A stretch of DNA of 64,000 bases. Origin: Pseudomonas viridiflava (GTDB taxonomy: Bacteria > Pseudomonadota > Gammaproteobacteria > Pseudomonadales > Pseudomonadaceae). The translations under genes and the position numbers were made by a program. Under the pieces are notes generated by a model, which was given only the letters and a program-made list of their open reading frames with translations, was not told where the DNA came from and made no database searches. Position 1 is the stretch's first letter; the number at the start of each line of letters is the position of its first letter. Below, in pieces: positions 56,055-64,000 of this stretch. Where the stretch lies: assembly GCF_900582625.1 (NCBI RefSeq), contig NZ_UTIQ01000084.1, forward strand, positions 434,001 to 498,000. Direction: 5' to 3'.

Positions 56055-56235
56055 GGTAACCTTGTCCTTTTGTCGTCAACGGTGCGGCCATTCTAACAGG
56101 CCGCCGCGAAACTACTGACGTGGCATTCAGACGCCCAGGCTTGACCCTTTGCTGAACATTGCCCCGCGCACCGTTGCTCGCTACATTTTTCAGCTGTCCG
56201 TACACCACGGCCCGTCTTATAGGTTGATTCCGCGC

Positions 56236-59070
56236 ATGTCTCAGACTCCTCTCGTCCTCGTAGACGGTTCGTCCTACCTTTACCGTGCTTTCCACGCTTT
56301 GCCGCCGCTGACCACGTCCAAAGGCTTGCCCACCGGCGCCGTTAAAGGCGTGCTGAACATGTTGAAAAGCCTGCGCAAGCAGTACCCGCAAAGTCCGTTT
56401 GCGGTGGTATTCGACGCAAAGGGCGGCACCTTTCGCGACGAGCTGTTTGCCGATTACAAAGCTAATCGCCCGTCCATGCCGGATGACCTTCGCGTGCAGA
56501 TCGAGCCGCTGCATGCCAGCGTGCGCGCCCTTGGTTATCCGCTGCTTTGCGTGGAGGGCGTGGAGGCCGATGACGTTATCGGTACGCTGGCCCGGCAATG
56601 CGCTGCCCAAGGCCGCGACGTGGTTATTTCTACGGGCGACAAAGACATGGCCCAGCTGGTTTGCCCGCACGTTACGTTGGTCAACACCATGTCGGGAAGC
56701 GTCTACGACATTGATGGCGTTAAGGAGAAATTTGGTGTCGGTCCTGAGCTGATCATCGATTACCTGGCGCTGATGGGCGACAAGGTCGACAACATTCCTG
56801 GCGTGCCCGGCGTTGGCGAAAAAACGGCCGTTGGGCTTCTTGTAGGTGTTGGGGGCGGCCTCGACGTGCTGTACGCCAATCTCGACAAAGTGCCGGAGCT
56901 GCCCATTCGCGGCGCCAAAGCGTTGCCCGCCAAGCTGCTTGAGCACAAGGAGATGGCCTTTCTTTCCTATCAGTTGGCGACGATCAAGCTGGACGTGCCG
57001 CTGGATATCGAAATCGAAAGCCTGCACCCCGGCGAGCAAGACCGCGTAGCCCTGGCGGCGCTGTATTCGCTACTGGAATTCAAGAGCGGTTTGGACGAAC
57101 TGGCGCGCGACGCCAAGGCAGCCGACATTGCCGCGATTCGCTCCGGCAGCCCCACGGGCGGGCTGTTCGATGAGCCTGCCAATGTGGGGGCAGCAAACGC
57201 GTTGGCAGAAAACACGGAGCCGGCGCCAGCAGTGAGCGCGAATTACGAAACCGTGCTCGAGGCCGAGCGCTTTGCGGTATGGCTGGAAAAACTGCACCAG
57301 GCCGACCTGATTGCCTTCGATACCGAAACCACCGGTCTTGATGCTCAGCAGTCGCAGCTGGTGGGGCTTTCGTTCGCCGTGCAACCCAACGAAGCGGCCT
57401 ACATTCCACTGACCCATTCGTACATGGGCGTACCGGCCCAGCTTGATCGCGATTCGGTGCTGCGCGCGCTCAAACCGATTCTGGAAGATCCGCACAAAGC
57501 CAAGGTCGGCCAGCACGCGAAATACGACATCAACGTGTTAGCGAACTGCGCCATCGGCGGCGACCCGGACCAGGGCATCCATGTGCGTGGGCTGAAGTTC
57601 GACAGCATGCTCGAATCCTATGTGCTCGACTCCGTGGCCACGCGCCACAACATGGACGCGCTGGCGCTCAAGTACCTCGATCACACCACCATCGCGTTCG
57701 AAGAGATTGCCGGCAAAGGCGCGAAGCAGCTGACCTTCGACCAGATTTCCCTGGATCAAGCAGGGCCTTACGCGGCAGAAGACGCCGACATCACCCTGCG
57801 TCTGCATCAAGCGTTGTGGAAAAAGCTGGAAGCAACGCCGACTCTCGCCAAGGTACTTAACGACATCGAGATGCCGCTGGTTCCGGTGCTCGCGCGCATC
57901 GAACGCAACGGTGCGCTGGTGGACGCGAATCTGCTCGGCATTCAAAGCCATGAGCTGGGCGAGAAAATGGTCCAGCTGGAGCGCGAGGCGTTCGCCATCG
58001 CCGGCGAAGAATTCAACCTGGGCTCGCCCAAACAACTGGGCGTGATTCTGTATGAAAAGCTCGGCTTGCCAATTCTGAGCAAAACCGCGAAAGGTCAGGC
58101 ATCCACCGCGGAAGCGGTATTGGCCGAGCTGGCGGAGCAGGACTTTCCGTTGCCCAAGGTGCTGATGCAGTACCGCTCGATGAGCAAGCTAAAGAGCACC
58201 TACACCGACCGCCTGCCGGAACAGATCAACCCGCGCACCGGGCGTATTCACACGTCTTACCATCAGGCGGTAACGGCGACCGGGCGGTTGTCTTCGACCG
58301 ATCCGAACTTGCAGAACATTCCGATTCGTACGGCGGAAGGGCGCCGCATTCGCCAGGCCTTTATCGCGCCGCCGGGCTATCAGTTGTTGGCGGCGGACTA
58401 TTCGCAAATTGAGCTGCGCATCATGGCGCACCTGGCTCAAGACGAAGGTTTGTTGCATGCCTTCCGCAACGACCTGGACGTACACCGCGCCACCGCAGCG
58501 GAAGTGTTTGGCGTCGAGCTGGAACAGGTCACCATCGACCAGCGCCGCAGCGCCAAGGCCATTAACTTCGGGCTGATTTACGGCATGAGCGCGTTTGGCC
58601 TGGCCAAGCAGATCGGCGTCGACCGCAAGCAGTCGCAGGCCTATATCGACCGCTATTTCACCCGCTATCCGGGCGTATTGGCGTACATGGAGCGCACCCG
58701 CGAGCAGGCCAGCGAGCAGGGGTATGTCGAAACGTTGTTTGGCCGACGCTTGTACTTGCCGGAAATCCACTCCAAAAACGCCGGTTTGCGCAAAGGCGCC
58801 GAGCGCACGGCAATCAACGCGCCGATGCAGGGCACGGCGGCCGACATCATTAAGCGGGCGATGGTGAAGGTGGACAACTGGCTTACGGAATCCGGGCTGG
58901 ATGCCAAAGTTATTCTGCAAGTGCACGACGAATTGGTGCTCGAAGTGCGCGAAGACCTGGTCGACACCGTGAGCGCGGAAATTCGCCAGCGTATGAGCGA
59001 AGCCGCTGAGCTGGATGTGCCGCTGTTGGTTGAAGTCGGGATCGGCGCTAACTGGGATGAAGCGCACTAG
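56236..59070 (+). CDS. polA: DNA polymerase I
   Basis: A 944-residue repair polymerase. Residues about 5-290 form the 5'-3' exonuclease (LVLVDGSSYLYRAFHALPPL, VVFDAKGGTFRDELFADYKA). Residues about 335-520 form the 3'-5' proofreading domain, with DTETTGLD intact. The rest is the polymerase domain (SSTDPNLQNIPIRTAEGRRI, LLAADYSQIELRIMAHLAQD, RRSAKAINFGLIYGMSAFGL, QVHDELVLEV). The ATG at 56236 matches the family start (SQTPLVLVDGS); an in-frame ATG at 56149 is too far upstream. ErsA RNA lies downstream. Confidence 0.97.
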   Translation: MSQTPLVLVDGSSYLYRAFHALPPLTTSKGLPTGAVKGVLNMLKSLRKQYPQSPFAVVFDAKGGTFRDELFADYKANRPSMPDDLRVQIEPLHASVRALGYPLLCVEGVEADDVIGTLARQCAAQGRDVVISTGDKDMAQLVCPHVTLVNTMSGSVYDIDGVKEKFGVGPELIIDYLALMGDKVDNIPGVPGVGEKTAVGLLVGVGGGLDVLYANLDKVPELPIRGAKALPAKLLEHKEMAFLSYQLATIKLDVPLDIEIESLHPGEQDRVALAALYSLLEFKSGLDELARDAKAADIAAIRSGSPTGGLFDEPANVGAANALAENTEPAPAVSANYETVLEAERFAVWLEKLHQADLIAFDTETTGLDAQQSQLVGLSFAVQPNEAAYIPLTHSYMGVPAQLDRDSVLRALKPILEDPHKAKVGQHAKYDINVLANCAIGGDPDQGIHVRGLKFDSMLESYVLDSVATRHNMDALALKYLDHTTIAFEEIAGKGAKQLTFDQISLDQAGPYAAEDADITLRLHQALWKKLEATPTLAKVLNDIEMPLVPVLARIERNGALVDANLLGIQSHELGEKMVQLEREAFAIAGEEFNLGSPKQLGVILYEKLGLPILSKTAKGQASTAEAVLAELAEQDFPLPKVLMQYRSMSKLKSTYTDRLPEQINPRTGRIHTSYHQAVTATGRLSSTDPNLQNIPIRTAEGRRIRQAFIAPPGYQLLAADYSQIELRIMAHLAQDEGLLHAFRNDLDVHRATAAEVFGVELEQVTIDQRRSAKAINFGLIYGMSAFGLAKQIGVDRKQSQAYIDRYFTRYPGVLAYMERTREQASEQGYVETLFGRRLYLPEIHSKNAGLRKGAERTAINAPMQGTAADIIKRAMVKVDNWLTESGLDAKVILQVHDELVLEVREDLVDTVSAEIRQRMSEAAELDVPLLVEVGIGANWDEAH

Positions 59071-59187
59071 AAAGGGCGTCTCGGGCATTTTTCTGCTGCG
59101 GCATAACGCCGCACAGAAATGGATAGCTAGGAAGCTAACGGAATTACCAAGACATTTCTTATTACTAACCGGTTTTAAGGGGCCGGT

Positions 59188-59215
59188 GAACTTTCCACAA
59201 ATGGGGGCGGTCAGA
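59188..59215 (+). promoter_or_regulatory. Sigma-22 (AlgU/RpoE) type promoter of ersA
   Basis: GAACTT (59188-59193), a 17-base spacer, and TCAGA (59211-59215) match the GAACTT-N16/17-TCTGA pattern of sigma-22 promoters. ErsA of P. aeruginosa is known to be driven by this sigma factor. The site is 33 bases before the inferred start of the RNA. Confidence 0.75.
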
Positions 59216-59220
59216 GTTAC

Positions 59221-59353
59221 TGAATGGCTGATGAAGCCCTTCGGTGCTCCTATGTTGTGTTAAGTGTTGGCAGATATCTGAGCCCCGCCCTAGCGGTTCA
59301 GACCCTTAAACCCCGAGCCTCTCCCTCCCCATACGAAGCTCGGGGTTTTTTTT
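59221..59353 (+). ncRNA. ersA: ErsA small regulatory RNA
   Basis: A gene-free interval between polA and engB holds a sigma-22 type promoter and a strong terminator, with about 133 bases between. Place, size and promoter are those of ErsA in P. aeruginosa, the counterpart of Spot 42. The terminator loop is C-rich (CTCTCCCTCCCC at 59319-59330), suited to pairing with ribosome sites of targets. In P. aeruginosa ErsA acts with Hfq on targets such as algC and oprD; the same is inferred here. The exact 5' end is estimated from the promoter. Confidence 0.75.
59308..59353 (+). terminator. Rho-independent terminator of ersA
   Basis: CCCCGAGC (59311-59318) pairs with GCTCGGGG (59338-59345), extended by AAA/TTT, and ends in T8. 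The loop is 19 bases and C-rich. Confidence 0.92.
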
Positions 59354-59362
59354 GCCTGCGAT

Positions 59363-59998
59363 TTACTCGGCCACCACCGTGTCTTCCAGCTCCATCCAGC
59401 GAGCCAGCACGGCCTGGGCCTCTTCAATACCCTGACGCTTTGGCGCTGAGAACAGCTGAATACTCACCCCGTCGCCCCAGCCTTTGCGCAGGTCTGTCTG
59501 CACTTTTAGCAATGCATTCTTGGCGGCACCGTAGGCCAGCTTGTCGGCTTTGGTCAGCAGGATATGCATAGGCATTTCGCTGGCTGCGGACCAGTCGAGC
59601 ATCAGCCGATCAAACTCGGTGAGCGGGTGGCGAATGTCCATCATCAGCATCAGCCCTTTGAGGCTTTCGCGGCTGCCCAGGTAGGCTTCGAGGTGGCGCT
59701 GCCAATGCAGCTTCAGTGGAATCGGCACCTTGGCGTAGCCGTAACCGGGCAGGTCGACCAAGCGGCGTTCTTCGTCCAGGCGGAAAAAGTTCAGCAGTTG
59801 CGTGCGGCCCGGCGTTTTGGAGGTGCGGGCGAGGGCGGCGTGGGTCAGCGTGTTGAGGGCGCTGGATTTACCGGCGTTGGAGCGACCGGCAAAGGCCACT
59901 TCGTAGCCTTGGTCGTCCGGGCATTGATCAACTTTTGCGGCGCTGATCATGAACGCAGCCTGTTGGCACAGACCGATGATGGGGTTTTTGGCTTGCAT
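59363..59998 (-). CDS. engB: Ribosome biogenesis GTPase YihA/EngB
   Basis: A 211-residue essential-type GTPase needed for large ribosomal subunit assembly. G1 is [15 protein letters not shown]2 is in SKTPGRTQ, G3 is [10 protein letters not shown]4 is LLTKADKL and G5 is in FSAPKRQG. The ATG at 59998 gives the usual length; longer frames upstream are not conserved in kind. It is convergent with ersA and divergent from the cytochrome c5 gene. Confidence 0.95.
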   Translation of the reverse strand: MQAKNPIIGLCQQAAFMISAAKVDQCPDDQGYEVAFAGRSNAGKSSALNTLTHAALARTSKTPGRTQLLNFFRLDEERRLVDLPGYGYAKVPIPLKLHWQRHLEAYLGSRESLKGLMLMMDIRHPLTEFDRLMLDWSAASEMPMHILLTKADKLAYGAAKNALLKVQTDLRKGWGDGVSIQLFSAPKRQGIEEAQAVLARWMELEDTVVAE

Positions 59999-60190
59999 CG
60001 AATTTTCCGGTGAGGGCGGTGCCAGTAGGTGGCCCGGCGTGCGGTGTCGTTTCCGTTTCGGTGACGCCAGTATATAATGCCGCAGATTTTGTGTGCGCTT
60101 TGTCCGGTATAAGGGCAAGCATTTGCAGGAAGGATTTACCGATTTCGCTCAACAGAATGCGGAACGTTCCTCACTGATGAGGTTGATCTG

Positions 60191-60481
60191 ATGAAGTTGT
60201 TACTGCTCACAGCCACTACCCTGTTGTTGTCCTCCATGGCTCACGCAGCCCAGGACCCGGAAGCGGTATTCAACCGTTCCTGTGGAGCCTGCCATAATGG
60301 ACAACTGCCGATGGCCCCTAAAAAAGGTGACACGGCTGCTTGGACCCCGCGGTTGGCCCAAGGCATGGATACGCTGGTGAAGCATGTAACCGATGGATTT
60401 AACGCCATGCCGCCTCGCGGCTTGTGCACCGACTGTAGCGCTGAAGACTTCCAAGCCATCATCCACTGGATGAGCAAGTAA
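60191..60481 (+). CDS. Cytochrome c5-type electron carrier
   Basis: A 96-residue periplasmic cytochrome. A signal peptide (ending MAHAA) is followed by the heme motif SCGACHNG and a Met ligand in NAMPPRG. The CTDC near the C-terminus forms the disulfide typical of c5. It lies 44 bases before the cytochrome c4 gene, so both are probably one transcript serving terminal oxidases such as the aa3 enzyme coded at 30.5-34.8 kb. Confidence 0.92.
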   Translation: MKLLLLTATTLLLSSMAHAAQDPEAVFNRSCGACHNGQLPMAPKKGDTAAWTPRLAQGMDTLVKHVTDGFNAMPPRGLCTDCSAEDFQAIIHWMSK

Positions 60482-60525
60482 GCCACGCGTTGATTCTCTC
60501 CCTTTAGCCGTAATTGGATTAGCTG

Positions 60526-61131
60526 ATGAACAAAGTACTCGTGAGTCTGCTGTTGACCCTGGGCATCACCGGTATGGCTCATGCCGCAGGCGACGCCGCT
60601 GCAGGTCAAGGCAAAGCAGCTGTATGTGGCGCTTGCCACGGTGCCGACGGCAATAGCCCTGCGCCAAACTTCCCGAAACTGGCAGGCCAAGGCGAGCGCT
60701 ACCTGCTCAAGCAACTGAAAGACATCAAATCCGGCAACCGCGTGGTGCTGGAAATGACCGGCATCCTCACTCCCCTGAGCGATCAGGACCTGGCAGACAT
60801 CGCTGCCTACTTCTCCAGCCAGAAAATGAGCGTCGGTACAGCCGATCCGAAACTGGTGGCGCGCGGTCAGGAAATCTTCCGCGGCGGCAATTTGGAAACC
60901 GGCATGCCAGCGTGCACCGGTTGCCATTCGCCAGACGGCGCCGGCAACGCAGCCGCTGGCTTCCCGCATCTGGGCGGCCAACACGCCACTTATGTCGCCA
61001 AGCAGCTGACCAATTTCCGCGAAGGCGAGCGCACCAACGACGGCGATAACATGATCATGCGCGGCATTGCAGCTAAGCTGAGCAACAAGGATATCGCGGC
61101 GGTATCCAGCTACATCCAGGGCCTGCATTAA
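60526..61131 (+). CDS. Diheme cytochrome c4
   Basis: A 201-residue periplasmic diheme protein. A signal peptide (ending GMAHA) precedes two c-type domains with heme motifs VCGACHGADG and ACTGCHSPDG and Met ligands (PLSDQDLADIAAYF context; GDNMIMRGIA). The two halves are homologous. c4 donates electrons to terminal oxidases. A terminator at 61174 follows. Confidence 0.94.
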   Translation: MNKVLVSLLLTLGITGMAHAAGDAAAGQGKAAVCGACHGADGNSPAPNFPKLAGQGERYLLKQLKDIKSGNRVVLEMTGILTPLSDQDLADIAAYFSSQKMSVGTADPKLVARGQEIFRGGNLETGMPACTGCHSPDGAGNAAAGFPHLGGQHATYVAKQLTNFREGERTNDGDNMIMRGIAAKLSNKDIAAVSSYIQGLH

Positions 61132-61173
61132 TCGCGCAACGGTAATATCCGGTACGCATTAGCGGGCAGAAAA

Positions 61174-61196
61174 GGGTGGCGAAAGCCACCCTTTTT
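61174..61196 (+). terminator. Intrinsic terminator after cytochrome c4
   Basis: GGGTGGC-GAAA-GCCACCC (61174-61191) is a 7-bp stem with a GNRA loop, followed by TTTTT. It lies 42 bases after the stop codon. Confidence 0.93.
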
Positions 61197-61305
61197 CGTT
61201 GGAGCCGCCAGTACAATGTTGGCCCTCAACCGGGAACCCGCCGTCAGGCGATCGGTCGAAATCCAGCTCGCTATCGGGCGAGTTTTATCCGCCAAGGAGT
61301 AAAGC

Positions 61306-61944
61306 ATGCGTAACCTGATTTTCAGCGCTGTCCTCGCCACCGCGAGCCTGATCGGCATGACTGCGACCGCCACCGCCGCGCAGCCGATCGAAGCCGGCAA
61401 ACAATATGTCGAGCTCAGCAGCCCTGTTCCGGTTTCCAAGCCCGGCAAAATCGAAGTCGTTGAACTGTTCTGGTACGGCTGCCCGCACTGCTACCACTTC
61501 GAGCCCACCATCAATCCATGGATCAAAAAGCTGCCTGCCGATGTTCACTTCATCCGCATTCCAGCCATGTTCGGCGGCGTGTGGGATGCCCACGGCCAGC
61601 TGTTCGTGACCCTCGAGTCCATGGGCGTTGAAGAAAAAGTGCACGGCGCTATTTTCGACGCCATTCAAAACCAAGGTAAAAAGCTCGCCAAGCCTGAAGA
61701 AATGGCTGATTTCCTCGCCACTCAGGGCATCGATAAAGACGAGTTCCTCAAGGCTTACAACTCCTTCGGCGTGAAGAGCCAGGTCGAGAAAGACAAGAAG
61801 CTGGCCTTGGCTTACCAAATCAACGGCGTACCGACCATGATCGTCAACGGTAAATACCGTTTCGACATCGGTTCGACCGGCGGCCCGGATCAAGCCCTGC
61901 AAGTGGCTGATCAATTGATCGCCAAAGAACGCGCAGCGAAGTAA
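61306..61944 (+). CDS. dsbA: Thiol:disulfide interchange protein DsbA
   Basis: A 212-residue periplasmic oxidase that makes disulfides in exported proteins. A signal peptide (ending TATAA) is followed by the thioredoxin fold with the active site FWYGCPHCYHFEP and the cis-Pro loop INGVPTMIVNGKYRF. AAGGAG precedes the ATG. It is followed by the endonuclease/phosphatase gene after 6 bases, as in P. aeruginosa; disulfides of cytochrome c5 and Zn/Cu proteins nearby would be among its clients. Confidence 0.96.
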   Translation: MRNLIFSAVLATASLIGMTATATAAQPIEAGKQYVELSSPVPVSKPGKIEVVELFWYGCPHCYHFEPTINPWIKKLPADVHFIRIPAMFGGVWDAHGQLFVTLESMGVEEKVHGAIFDAIQNQGKKLAKPEEMADFLATQGIDKDEFLKAYNSFGVKSQVEKDKKLALAYQINGVPTMIVNGKYRFDIGSTGGPDQALQVADQLIAKERAAK

Positions 61945-61950
61945 CGCGCC

Positions 61951-62829
61951 ATGCTCCGTCGCTGGGGTACGCCACGGGTAGCCGGCCTGCGTGATGCGCG
62001 GGTCAACGCCCAATGCGACTCCAGCGGCTTGCCGGCAGACGGGCGTTTGCGTCTGCTGAGCTTCAATATTCAGGTTGGCAACAGCACCGAAAGTTATCGC
62101 CACTACCTCACCCGAGGCTGGCAACATCTGCTGCCGCACCAAGGCCGTTCCAGCAACTTGCAGCGTATCGGCGCGCTACTGGCCGACTACGACTTGGTCG
62201 CCCTGCAAGAAGCCGACGGTGGTAGCCATCGCTCCGGCTATATCAATCAGGTCGAGCACCTCGCTCAGTTGGGCGCTTTCCCTTACTGGTATCAGCAGCT
62301 CAATCGCAACCTCGGGCGCCTGGCCCAACATAGCAACGGCGTGCTCAGCCGCTTGCAACCCACCGTCATTGAAGACCATCCGCTGCCCGGCCCGCCTGGT
62401 CGCGGCGCTATTTTGCTGCGCTTTGGCGAAGGTGAAGACGCGCTGGCGGTGGTCATGATGCACCTTTCGCTCGGGGCGAAAACGCGCGTGCGGCAGCTGG
62501 CCTATATTCGTGAACTGATCGGCGAATATCGCCATCAGGTTTTGATGGGCGACATGAACACCCACGCTTCTGATTTACTGCTCCACTCACCACTGCGCGA
62601 CCTTGGACTGCTGGCACCCCAAGTGGAAGCCACGTTCCCGAGTTGGCGCCCGCAGCGGTGTCTGGACCATATTTTGTTGAGCCCGAGTTTGACCCTGGAA
62701 GCTGTGCGCGTGCTGGCCCAGCCGATTTCCGATCACCTGCCGGTGGCCGTCGAAATCCGCTTGCCCGATAGCCTGTGCAGCCAGCCGGATAGATCTAACA
62801 CTTCCCTCGCGGAAATACCCCATGAGTGA
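61951..62829 (+). CDS. Endonuclease/exonuclease/phosphatase-family protein
   Basis: A 292-residue protein of the Mg-dependent EEP superfamily. Catalytic stretches are LLSFNIQVGN (Asn), VALQEADGG (Glu), VVMMHLSLG, LMGDMNTHASD and a C-terminal SDHLPVAVEI (Asp-His). No signal peptide is present. It overlaps the next gene by 8 bases. The substrate, nucleic acid or phospholipid, is not known. Confidence 0.88.
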   Translation: MLRRWGTPRVAGLRDARVNAQCDSSGLPADGRLRLLSFNIQVGNSTESYRHYLTRGWQHLLPHQGRSSNLQRIGALLADYDLVALQEADGGSHRSGYINQVEHLAQLGAFPYWYQQLNRNLGRLAQHSNGVLSRLQPTVIEDHPLPGPPGRGAILLRFGEGEDALAVVMMHLSLGAKTRVRQLAYIRELIGEYRHQVLMGDMNTHASDLLLHSPLRDLGLLAPQVEATFPSWRPQRCLDHILLSPSLTLEAVRVLAQPISDHLPVAVEIRLPDSLCSQPDRSNTSLAEIPHE

Positions 62830-64000
62830 CGACGCGCAGCGCTGGAAAGAGAAATACCTGAGCAGCCTCGAGCAACAGGAAAAGCTCGAGCGCCGCTGGG
62901 ATATGCGTCTGGACTTACTGCGCCGCGGCTTGGTGCGCAGCTCGCTGGCGGCCGAAGGCACTGACAAGGCCGTTGACCAATGCATGTCCGAGCTACGGGA
63001 AATTGTCCGTCGTGACGACATGGACGCCGGCCTTTCTGCGCTGATTCCGCGCCTGGAAAAAGCTGTGCTCGACTCTGAGCAGCGCCGTGTGGAGCGCGCC
63101 AGCCAGGTCACCGGAGCGCTCGGCGGGCTGGTCAGCCAATTGCTCAAACTCGACTTGCCCAGCGAAGTGCGCAAACCGCTGAAAAAATTTAACAAGCAGG
63201 TAGAAAACCGCGCCAGTCAGGTTCGCGAGTTGCCCGCGCTGTTGTCCGAACTCAGCAGCCTGCAACGGCAGGCACTCGATGTGCTGGAAACGCCTGAAGC
63301 CGCTCGCCCAGGCTTACTGCAGCGCTTGTTCGGCGGGCGTGATGGCGGGGCCGACGAAGCGCCCGAAACACCAAGAAGTGCAGCGCCGCAATCAGTCCAG
63401 CAGCCGATTCCCGCCCCCGCCCAACCAGCAGCGCCAGTGGCCGCTGAGCCGACGCCCGCGTTGACGCCAACGCCGGCATCGGAGCCCGCTGCCGCCGCCG
63501 TTACAACCGCGCCCGCTCCGGCAGCCGTGCCAACGCCAACGGCTCAACCCCTTGAGCCGGCGGCGGTGCCTGCCACGGCAGCGGGCAGTGAAGCGGCCAC
63601 GGTGGCCATTAACGAAGCGCTGGCAGCACGGCGAAGCGCGCGAGGCTCGTCGTTGTCGACGCTCGATAGTCTGCCGCTGTCCGCTTCGCTGCTCACCGAC
63701 GGTGCCACCGTTTCGGCCGCCATCCACGCCACCGTCGAGCAGGAACTGGCAGACCCCGACTTCGCTATTCCGCCCGAACCCGAAGCCGGCTACAGCGCCA
63801 TTGCCAGTCATGTCGAAGCCACATTGCTCGGGCTGCTCGACGATTTACCCGTGCCGGAACACCACAAGCCGCAAGCCGAGTCGTTGCGGGTGCGCATTCA
63901 GGGTGGGCTGAACCTGTACGAGCTGGTGCCAGTGCTAGACGATTTCGCCGTGCTGATGCTGGCCGTGGCCGACCTCGGCCAACGCGAGTTCGAAGGTTAT
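62822..64000 (+). CDS. N-terminal part of a DgcH-like diguanylate cyclase (cut by window end)
   Basis: The frame is open from ATG 62822 through the last base (393 codons). The first 160 residues are a charged helical region (WKEKYLSSLEQQEKLERRWD, RRGLVRSSLAAEGTDKAVDQ), followed by a Pro/Ala-rich linker (about 190-265) and another helical domain. No GGDEF motif is reached. The identification comes from place and N-terminal pattern: in P. aeruginosa the gene after this endonuclease is the GGDEF protein DgcH (PA5487). It overlaps the upstream stop by 8 bases (ATGAGTGA). Confidence 0.75.
   Translation, partial: MSDDAQRWKEKYLSSLEQQEKLERRWDMRLDLLRRGLVRSSLAAEGTDKAVDQCMSELREIVRRDDMDAGLSALIPRLEKAVLDSEQRRVERASQVTGALGGLVSQLLKLDLPSEVRKPLKKFNKQVENRASQVRELPALLSELSSLQRQALDVLETPEAARPGLLQRLFGGRDGGADEAPETPRSAAPQSVQQPIPAPAQPAAPVAAEPTPALTPTPASEPAAAAVTTAPAPAAVPTPTAQPLEPAAVPATAAGSEAATVAINEALAARRSARGSSLSTLDSLPLSASLLTDGATVSAAIHATVEQELADPDFAIPPEPEAGYSAIASHVEATLLGLLDDLPVPEHHKPQAESLRVRIQGGLNLYELVPVLDDFAVLMLAVADLGQREFEGY

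Noticed and set aside
56084..56104. GCGGCC/GGCCGC hairpin between DUF2782 and polA as a terminator
   Set aside because: It lies between divergent starts and has no T-tract; it is more likely a chance GC palindrome or a minor leader structure.

Overview
The window is chromosomal DNA of a gammaproteobacterium of the Pseudomonas group. The main reason is gene order. The blocks metQ-metI-metN / lipoprotein / znuB-znuC-zur-znuA / thrB / DUF2782 / polA / ersA / engB / cytochrome c5 / cytochrome c4 / dsbA / endonuclease-phosphatase / DgcH-like, the aa3 oxidase block ctaC-ctaD-ctaG-(DUF2909)-ctaE-SURF1-ctaA-ctaB-senC, and pycB-pycA / LysR / RpiR / zwf all follow the arrangement I know from P. aeruginosa. 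Their order relative to each other suggests a more distant Pseudomonas or a close relative. GC content is high, except at 35.8-37.3 kb and just before the Fic gene (46.6-46.8 kb).

Layout. 0-4.5 kb: LysR regulator, GAF-EAL c-di-GMP phosphodiesterase, DUF3455 secreted protein, ECF sigma/anti-sigma pair. 4.6-5.4 kb: a strongly structured leader RNA before a small DUF3077 gene, and an orphan BrnA-like antitoxin. 5.5-9.0 kb: hybrid histidine kinase and a DUF1615 lipoprotein. 9.1-17.3 kb: amino-acid use (putA with GTTGCA operator candidates, an XRE-type regulator, a Na+/alanine symporter, type I asparaginase), followed by a locally duplicated palindromic repeat. 17.8-25.1 kb: two-subunit pyruvate carboxylase with its LysR regulator, then an RpiR regulator divergent from zwf across a HexR-like palindrome. 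25.1-34.8 kb: aa3 cytochrome c oxidase subunits and assembly factors, interrupted by a heme oxygenase and a DUF454 gene. 35.8-39.6 kb: wreck of a two-partner-secretion exoprotein with two C80-like cysteine peptidase modules and a kinase-like C-terminus. 39.8-46.5 kb: TetR-linked uptake and hydrolysis cluster. 46.8-47.9 kb: Fic AMPylator. 48-64 kb: conserved core block for methionine uptake, zinc uptake with its Zur box, threonine synthesis, DNA polymerase I, the sRNA ErsA with a sigma-22 type promoter, cytochromes c5 and c4, DsbA, and the start of a diguanylate cyclase.

The strongest candidates for something under-described are the leader at 4601-4829 and the C80-C80-kinase-like tail at 35840-39049. 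In the leader, one central segment can pair with either an upstream or a downstream copy of the same sequence, and the downstream copy carries the Shine-Dalgarno of a DUF3077 gene. This arrangement resembles the seqA/seqB/seqC immunity region of phage P4. Start codons were moved from the longest possible ORF wherever a Shine-Dalgarno, a signal peptide or the usual family length gave a better choice.
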